DNA of 19,800 bases from Porphyromonadaceae bacterium UBA4277 (GTDB lineage Bacteria; Bacteroidota; Bacteroidia; Bacteroidales; Muribaculaceae): contig DGVT01000009.1 in NCBI GenBank assembly GCA_002395965.1, forward strand, positions 1-19,800, given 5' to 3'. The stretch's first letter is position 1. Each line of letters opens with the position of its first letter. Both the position numbers and the translations under genes were made by a program. Below the pieces are notes generated by a model. That model searched no databases, had not been told where the DNA came from, and saw only the letters and a program-made list of their open reading frames with translations. This document shows positions 1-3,950 of this stretch, in pieces.

Positions 1-824
1 GGCTGGTCGCGCGTCTCGGTGCACTCGATGAGTATCTCTTGCTGCTCGCCGGTGTTGGGGTTGGTCCACATGTAGCGCAGGCGCACGCCGGAGTTCACCT
101 TGTTCACATTCTGTCCGCCGGCACCGCCGCTGCGGAAGGTGTCCCACTTAATCTCGCCCTCGTTGATGTGCACGTCGAAGGGCTCGGCCTCGGGCAGGAC
201 GGCCACGCTGGCTGCCGAGGTGTGGACGCGGCCTTGCGTCTCGGTCACCGGCACACGTTGCACGCGGTGCACGCCCGACTCATACTTGAGCGTGCCATAC
301 ACACCGTCGCCGGTGATGCTGAATATCACCTCCTTGAAGCCGCCGGCGGCTCCCTCGCTGCAGCTCGACATCTGCACGTTCCACCCCTTGGTCTCGCAGT
401 AGCGGGTGTACATGCGCGCAAGGTCGCCGGCAAACAGGGCCGCCTCGTCGCCACCCGTGCCGCCGCGAATTTCAAGCACTACGTTTTTGGAGTCTTCGGG
501 GTCTTCGGGAATTAGAAGCAGTTTGATTTCCTCCTCAAGCTTTGGCACAAGGGCCGTGCCGCTGTCGATTTCCTCGCGGGCCATGGCGCGCAGGTCTTCG
601 TCGCTCTCGGTCTCGAGCAGTGCCTTGGCATCGTCGATGTCGGCTATCAGCTTTTTATATCGGTTGGTGGCATGAAGCAGAGTCTCTAAGCTCTTGTATT
701 CCTTGGTGAGCTTGACATATCGTCGCTGGTCGGCAATCACAGCCGGGTCGGTGATAAGGGTGCCTATTTCCTCAAAACGGGCGTCAAGTCCCTCAAGGCG
801 TTGCAGTAAAGCGTTATCGGCCAT
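1..824 (-). CDS. prfA: Peptide chain release factor 1 (3' end beyond window)
   Basis: Release factor 1 recognises UAA and UAG in the ribosomal A site and triggers hydrolysis of peptidyl-tRNA. The frame starts at the ATG at 824 and runs leftward out of the window, giving about 274 of the usual 360 or so residues; the C-terminus is not seen. Visible signatures are the acidic GGTGGDEAALFA stretch, the PVT codon-recognition tripeptide at residues 192-194 (the PxT type of RF1, not the SPF of RF2), and the catalytic GGQ at 236-238. A TAACTTTG element lies upstream on the same strand. RF1 does not read UGA, so it does not itself explain the UGA-rich gene further right. Confidence 0.97.
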   Translation of the reverse strand, partial: MADNALLQRLEGLDARFEEIGTLITDPAVIADQRRYVKLTKEYKSLETLLHATNRYKKLIADIDDAKALLETESDEDLRAMAREEIDSGTALVPKLEEEIKLLLIPEDPEDSKNVVLEIRGGTGGDEAALFAGDLARMYTRYCETKGWNVQMSSCSEGAAGGFKEVIFSITGDGVYGTLKYESGVHRVQRVPVTETQGRVHTSAASVAVLPEAEPFDVHINEGEIKWDTFRSGGAGGQNVNKVNSGVRLRYMWTNPNTGEQQEILIECTETRDQ

Positions 825-855
825 ATCGTTTGTAGTCAATTATTAAAAAACTCTG

Positions 856-863
856 CAAAGTTA
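856..863 (-). promoter_or_regulatory. Bacteroidales -7 promoter element for prfA
   Basis: On the minus strand this reads TAACTTTG, a match to the TAnnTTTG -7 box, about 32 bases before the prfA start codon. No well-spaced -33 TTTG was found, so only the -7 half is supported. The rest of the 825-1121 gap holds the divergent antitoxin promoter region and nothing else I recognise. Confidence 0.5.
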
Positions 864-1084
864 GATATAATTCCCGATTTATAGGCCGCCCAAGATAAAG
901 AAACTGATTTTTTCTTCACGACTCCGCTACACGGCACCCTCACTCTGAACTCACTGTCAGATGTTGCCCCACACTTGTCGAAAGCACCGCCCAAAAGAGA
1001 GATAGCCATGCTCTTAGGCCCGTCGTGCGTGAGGTTACGGTGTAAAAAAAGTAGTTGTTGTGAGGAGTTTTCAGAATAATTTCG

Positions 1085-1092
1085 TAATTTTG
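1085..1092 (+). promoter_or_regulatory. -7 promoter element for the antitoxin-like gene
   Basis: TAATTTTG matches TAnnTTTG and lies 29 bases before the ATG at 1122. A TTG at 1058-1060 lies 24 bases upstream, which is slightly longer than the usual 19-21 spacing, so the -33 element is uncertain. Confidence 0.45.
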
Positions 1093-1121
1093 CAAACTAA
1101 GAATCATAAAATGACAATGAT

Positions 1122-1382
1122 ATGGCATCAGTAGAATCAGTTGGCAAACCTGCGCAGATGATAATCACTCTGGAAGATAATGCGCTCATAGCCGACATCA
1201 AAAAGATCCTGAAACAAATAAGGGGCATAGCTTCGGTTCGTGTTGCTACCATCGGCGACGACAAGACAATCACACCAGAATTGCGCCGCTCTATCAATAA
1301 GGCCCGTCGTGAGTATGCTAATGGTGAAACCATTTCATGTACTACTCCAGAAGAAATGCAACACTATTTCGATAGCCTATGA
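1122..1382 (+). CDS. Antitoxin-like small protein (type II toxin-antitoxin)
   Basis: An 86-residue protein that I assign as the antitoxin of a type II toxin-antitoxin pair mainly from context. It is followed, with a one-base TGATG overlap, by a frame whose first 27 or so residues look like a YoeB/Txe (RelE-superfamily) toxin, the usual gene order for such pairs. The N-terminal half has a helix and strand pattern ending in an RVAT segment, and the C-terminal half is charged and helical. I do not recognise a named antitoxin fold. The partner toxin is truncated, so the protein may now act as an orphan repressor or as protection against related toxins; that is inference. Confidence 0.65.
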   Translation: MASVESVGKPAQMIITLEDNALIADIKKILKQIRGIASVRVATIGDDKTITPELRRSINKARREYANGETISCTTPEEMQHYFDSL

Positions 1383-1531
1383 TGTATTCTATTGAATATT
1401 CAAAGAGGGCTGACAAGACACTTCGCAAGTGGAAAAAGTCAAACCCGAGCCTTTTTCGCGAAGTGACGGCTATTTCTTCTTGTCTTCCAGGAAACGTCGC
1501 TTGCGCGAGCTCATGGGGCGGGCTTCCTTAG
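1382..1531 (+). pseudogene. Truncated YoeB/Txe-like toxin remnant
   Basis: The ATG at 1382 overlaps the antitoxin stop codon. The first residues, MYSIEYSKRADKTLRKWKK followed by SNPSLFRE, resemble the N-terminus of Bacteroidetes YoeB/Txe ribosome-dependent mRNA interferases, normally about 85-100 residues long. Here the frame ends after 49 residues. From about residue 30 it runs antisense into the tail of the convergent gene at 1470-2468, so the second half with the catalytic His/Arg/Tyr region is missing. No detached remainder is seen nearby. A deletion or rearrangement near 1460-1470 is inferred. The product should be inactive. Confidence 0.65.
1419..1465. repeat. Imperfect inverted repeat at the toxin truncation point
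   Basis: CACTTCGC at 1419-1426 and its exact complement GCGAAGTG at 1458-1465 enclose a second inner pair, AAAAAG at 1433-1437/8 with CTTTTT at 1451-1456. The structure sits where the toxin frame loses family similarity and just beyond the stop codon of the convergent gene. It could be a shared transcription terminator or a recombination scar. Confidence 0.45.
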
Positions 1532-2468
1532 CTGCTTTGGCAGCGGCACGGGCGGCATTCTCTGCACGCCGTTTCTTGGCCTCGGCCTGGCTCTTCCTGC
1601 GCTTGGCGTCACGTGCACGGGCTGCTGCCTTGAAGCTCTCCTTACGCTTTTCACGTTCCTGCTTCTTTTGCTCTTCGCGTTGTTCTACTTCGGCTTTGCG
1701 CTGAGCTTTCTCCATTTCCTTGCGCTCAAGGATTCTTGCATGATATGACGGATTAGAGAGCAGATATTTGCGTGATGGCATTGCAAGCAGGTCAAGGGCT
1801 GATTTCGCGGCCTTCCGGCGAGCATACCGCCAACTCTTGCTCACCGCCTCGCAAACCTTCATGCCGTCCGACAGCACGGCAATAGCCTTGTGAAGCCCCT
1901 CTTCGGTCAGCTCCATTTCTATCGTGAGCCGGCGGCCGTCAATGCTTTGCACTATGCTGTCGGCCTGGGCCAGAAGGTTAAGGTTGCGCTGCTTGTGGCG
2001 GAACAGATGTCGGCATTCGTCTATTATATATTTGGAGATAAACCATTGACGCATGTCGTCGTCAAGCGTGGTCACATAGCCATAGATTGCATAGGTGAAG
2101 ATGTGCTTGTGTGCCTGAATGTCGAAATTCTCACCGGCGCGGGCAAATTGCCACAGCCGCCACTCGTCGAAGTGTCTTTCTAAGCGTTCGTGGGTGAACA
2201 TGTTTCCCAACACATGCTGCAGACGCTTGCCGTCGCCGGCGGCATAGCGGTAAAGCACCTCGCCCACCAAGCCTTTGAACACATACATCCCTGCAAACAC
2301 ATAGCGACTGTTGCCCTTTCCCTCAACTGCATAATACGAGCTGTGGGTGAGCACCTCACGCAGGCGAGCTTGGGAAAACATCCGCCGCAAGTCGGCAAAA
2401 AGTGGGTCGTCCCACTTCCTGAAATTGTCTCGTGGGCGGGGCTGTTGGTGTATTAGTTCCTCTTCCAT
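1470..2468 (-). CDS. RNase III-like, dsRBD-like protein lacking catalytic acids
   Basis: 332 residues. Residues about 20-150 follow the RNase III plan: LTHSSY at 40-45 corresponds to the LTHRSY motif, NSRYVFAGM at 53-61 to the NERLEFLGD signature, and HIFTYAIYG at 122-130 to the second DxxEALIG signature. The metal-binding acids are all replaced: E to S, E to V and D to M in the first motif, D to H and E to T in the second. Residues about 155-230 resemble a double-stranded-RNA-binding domain, ending in SKSWRYARRKAAKSALDLL. Residues 245-332 are a Lys/Arg/Glu/Ala-rich helical tail. Cleavage is unlikely; RNA binding is inferred, as in the non-catalytic RNase III-like protein of mitochondrial ribosomes. 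The ATG lies 2 bases after the CCA of the upstream tRNA, implying co-transcription and an almost leaderless mRNA. Confidence 0.72.
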   Translation of the reverse strand: MEEELIHQQPRPRDNFRKWDDPLFADLRRMFSQARLREVLTHSSYYAVEGKGNSRYVFAGMYVFKGLVGEVLYRYAAGDGKRLQHVLGNMFTHERLERHFDEWRLWQFARAGENFDIQAHKHIFTYAIYGYVTTLDDDMRQWFISKYIIDECRHLFRHKQRNLNLLAQADSIVQSIDGRRLTIEMELTEEGLHKAIAVLSDGMKVCEAVSKSWRYARRKAAKSALDLLAMPSRKYLLSNPSYHARILERKEMEKAQRKAEVEQREEQKKQEREKRKESFKAAARARDAKRRKSQAEAKKRRAENAARAAAKAAKEARPMSSRKRRFLEDKKK

Positions 2469-2470
2469 CG

Positions 2471-2564
2471 TGGCACGGGCAGAAGGAATCGAACCTCCAC
2501 TGTCGGGGTGGAAACCGACGATCAGGCCCCGAAAGCCTGTGTGCTACCTTTACACTATGCCCGC
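2471..2564 (-). tRNA. Unusual tRNA, Gly-like body, anticodon UCG, long variable arm
   Basis: The 5' end is at 2564. The acceptor GCGGGCA pairs with TGCCCGT (7 bp, G1-U72), followed by G73 and an encoded CCA at 2473-2471. D stem GTGT/GCAC. Anticodon stem CAGGC/GCCTG with loop TTTCGGG, giving anticodon UCG at 2532-2530. The 24-base variable region (2522-2499) contains a 5-bp stem GTCGG/CCGAC. T arm GGAGG-TTCGATT-CCTTC. The acceptor and D-arm sequence resembles tRNA-Gly (GCGGGCA), but G73 and G1-U72 depart from it, and UCG would read the Arg codon CGA. A long variable arm is normally found only in Ser, Leu, Tyr and Sec tRNAs. What it is charged with is unknown. It looks like a paralogue of the UCA tRNA 9 bases upstream. 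Confidence 0.8.
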
Positions 2565-2573
2565 ATGTTGTTG

Positions 2574-2666
2574 AGCGGGTGACGGGAATCGAACCCGCGC
2601 CTGCGCACTGGAGGTACGCCGAATCAAGATCTGAAGTCTTGCGTGCTGCCATTACACTACACCCGC
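2574..2666 (-). tRNA. UGA-decoding tRNA candidate: Gly-like body, anticodon UCA, long variable arm
   Basis: The 5' end is at 2666. Acceptor GCGGGTG pairs perfectly with CACCCGC (2581-2575), with U73 at 2574 and no encoded CCA. D arm GTGT-AATGGCA-GCAC. Anticodon stem CAAGA/TCTTG with loop CTTCAGA, anticodon UCA at 2634-2632, complementary to UGA. The 26-base variable region (2624-2599) forms a 6-bp stem GCGTAC/GTGCGC. T arm GCGGG-TTCGATT-CCCGT. The G1-C72, C2-G71, G3-C70 acceptor, U73 and C35 are tRNA-Gly identity features, and the D arm also looks tRNA-Gly-like. It is not a normal selC: tRNA-Sec has G73, an 8-bp acceptor and a longer D stem. SerRS recognises long variable arms, so Ser charging is an alternative. 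Likely decoder of the UGA-rich gene at 3951-6212. Confidence 0.88.
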
Positions 2667-2678
2667 ACTTGTGTGATG

Positions 2679-2711
2679 CAAAATTAGTGCAAGCCGAGTG
2701 AAAAACAACAA
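2679..2711 (-). promoter_or_regulatory. Proximal promoter of the tRNA/RNase III-like operon
   Basis: On the minus strand, TTGTTG (2711-2706) is followed after a 19-base spacer by TAATTTTG (2686-2679), a good -33/-7 pair. The -7 box ends 12 bases before the 5' end of the UCA tRNA. Confidence 0.7.
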
Positions 2712-2729
2712 GCATGCTTGATTGTTTTT
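2701..2729. other. Palindrome over the -33 region (terminator or operator candidate)
   Basis: CAAGCATGCTTG at 2709-2720 is a perfect 12-base palindrome, flanked by AAAAACAA (2701-2708) and TTGTTTTT (2722-2729), which are complementary. In either direction it gives a hairpin followed by a T run, so it may be a terminator for transcripts from the distal promoter. It also overlaps the proximal -33 element, so an operator is possible. Confidence 0.5.
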
Positions 2730-2762
2730 CCGAGGCGCAGCCTAATTTCGCCGATTTTGAGG

Positions 2763-2794
2763 CAAAATTAGTGCAAATTGAGCACAGAACAAAA
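2763..2794 (-). promoter_or_regulatory. Distal promoter of the tRNA operon
   Basis: TTTTG (2794-2790), 19-base spacer, TAATTTTG (2770-2763) on the minus strand. The 15-base segment GCAAAATTAGTGCAA recurs at 2678 and 2762, so the two promoters look like duplicates about 84 bases apart. Confidence 0.55.
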
Positions 2795-2839
2795 TGAAAA
2801 ACGAAGTTTCTTATTTTTTATGCCGGAATTCCGCCTAAT

Positions 2840-3205
2840 CGCCGTGTCCGCACACCAGTTTAGATTATAAGTCCCATAAGAGCACATAATGGCTGACGCC
2901 TGAGCAATTCAGAATTATGAATTATGAATTAGTCGCGATGCGCTGTAAGCCCTGAAAGTGCGACAGAACATAGGCAAGGGTGGAACCCCCTGATATAAGC
3001 CACATAAGTTTCATAAGGGCTGACGCTTGTCGTTAGTCGCAGCATGGTACGCCCTGAAAGGGCTATGCACCACCAGCCCAGGGCAACGCCCTGGGTTACA
3101 GGCGTTTTCAAGGCAGTACGCCCTGAAAGGGCAAAAGCTATGGGGAGATGGCACTGGCGGGCAGACGAGGCGCGCTGGTTTAGTGCTCGCCTCCAGCGAG
3201 TTAGT
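2840..3205 (+). repeat. Left arm of long inverted repeat flanking the recoded gene
   Basis: This non-coding stretch is the reverse complement, at an estimated 90% identity, of 6228-6765. Shared blocks include the GCCGTGTCCGC end, the CAATTCAGAATTATGAATT block near 2905, paired ACGCCCTGAAAGGGC elements near 3051 and 3117, a GCCCAGGGCAACGCCCTGGG hairpin near 3077, and the CGCTGGTTTAGTGCTCGC end near 3171-3190. Short frames on both strands are by-products of the repeat. Such CCCTGAAAGGGC elements are, from memory, common intergenic repeats in Bacteroidales. Confidence 0.85.
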
Positions 3206-3261
3206 GGCGGTGGATTGCTACAGGGGGGCGCACCGGCGACACCCCCGGTTACTCAAATGCT

Positions 3262-3361
3262 CGACTTTTAGTCGAGAAGTGTGCGATGCCGCCCTTTGCG
3301 TGAACCACACTTCCACAGCACCGTGACACACTCCCCCTAACCCCCTCTAACTTAGAGGGGG
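3262..3361. repeat. Two hairpins in the non-coding stretch left of the recoded gene
   Basis: CTCGACT-TTT-AGTCGAG at about 3262-3278 is a 7-bp hairpin. CCCCCTCTAA-C-TTAGAGGGGG at 3341-3361 is a 10-bp inverted repeat, of a GC-rich palindrome type common between Bacteroidetes genes. No gene is visible between 3206 and 3418. Confidence 0.55.
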
Positions 3362-3418
3362 AGCTGTGACTCAGTAACTTATTTTCATCGAATTCACATT
3401 AACTTATAGTCTGAATTG

Positions 3419-3545
3419 TTGTGCGTCAGCTACTTGTAGCTTGTAGCTCGTAGCTATCGCAGCGTCAGCCCTTATGAAACTTATGTAACTTATAGTCTAA
3501 ATTAGTGTGCGTCAGCCACTTGTAGCTTGTAGCTATTGCAGCGCC
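3419..3545 (+). repeat. Tandem repeat with CTTGTAGCTTGTAGCT core
   Basis: Two imperfect copies of a unit of about 85 bases, starting GTGCGTCAGC and containing CTTGTAGCTTGTAGCT, the second incomplete. Between them is CTTATGTAACTTATAGTCTA, a phrase that also occurs in the right inverted-repeat arm. Non-coding. Confidence 0.6.
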
Positions 3546-3608
3546 AGCCATGCATCACCCTTGCTAATTATCGGACTTTCACAAATTTTATAAATAATGT
3601 GTTTTATA

Positions 3609-3640
3609 TTTGGAAAATTCTAAAACTATTTCTAAATTTG
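3609..3640 (+). promoter_or_regulatory. Promoter of the UGA-rich lipoprotein gene
   Basis: TTTG (3609-3612), exactly 20 bases, then TAAATTTG (3633-3640): a strong match to the Bacteroidetes -33/-7 promoter. The predicted start near 3647 leaves a leader of about 300 nt before the ATG at 3951. Confidence 0.75.
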
Positions 3641-3646
3641 CCCATT

Positions 3647-3950
3647 GAAAACAATAACCGGGTCGTTACGACCGGCCGACTCGCTGACGAAGGCACGGCA
3701 GGAGGTAGCGTTTATCTGCGTTCACAGCCTGTCGCAAGAAAAGGAGGGCTCGGTCACGGCGGTGCAAAGGCGGTAAATGGAAAGCGTGGCTTATTAAGCT
3801 GCATAGGGATATGCAGGCAAGTTGACATGGCTGCCGCCTATAGATAGGCACAACAAGACAGACGTCGTGGCGCTGGAGGGTCTGATCCTCATCTTCCGAG
3901 GTGGTCAGTGCTCGTGTAGTAACATACCCCACTAAAACAAGTAGCAGATT
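3647..3950 (+). ncRNA. Structured ~300-nt 5' leader of the UGA-rich gene
   Basis: The stretch is GC-rich compared with the promoter and holds several hairpins: GGTCG-TTA-CGACC at 3661-3673, TGCATA-GGGA-TATGCA near 3800-3815, and GCCTA-TAGA-TAGGC near 3836-3849 enclosed by a GTTG/CAAC pair. No start codon gives a convincing protein on either strand. I do not recognise a known riboswitch, RNase P, SRP or tmRNA signature. It could be a cis-regulatory leader controlling translation of the recoded gene, or an independent RNA processed from the same transcript. Confidence 0.45.

Noticed and set aside
2574..2666. Standard tRNA-Sec (selC)
   Set aside because: It has anticodon UCA and a long variable arm, but a 7-bp acceptor, 4-bp D stem, U73 and a tRNA-Gly-like sequence. 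Twenty-one UGAs in one gene without visible SECIS elements also do not fit selenocysteine.
2895..3140. CRISPR array
   Set aside because: The recurring blocks are palindromic intergenic repeats with irregular spacing; there are no uniform spacers and no cas genes.
3027..3326. Small proteins encoded in the inverted-repeat arms (also 6048-6403)
   Set aside because: The frames are translations of the CCCTGAAAGGGC repeats on both strands, not genes.
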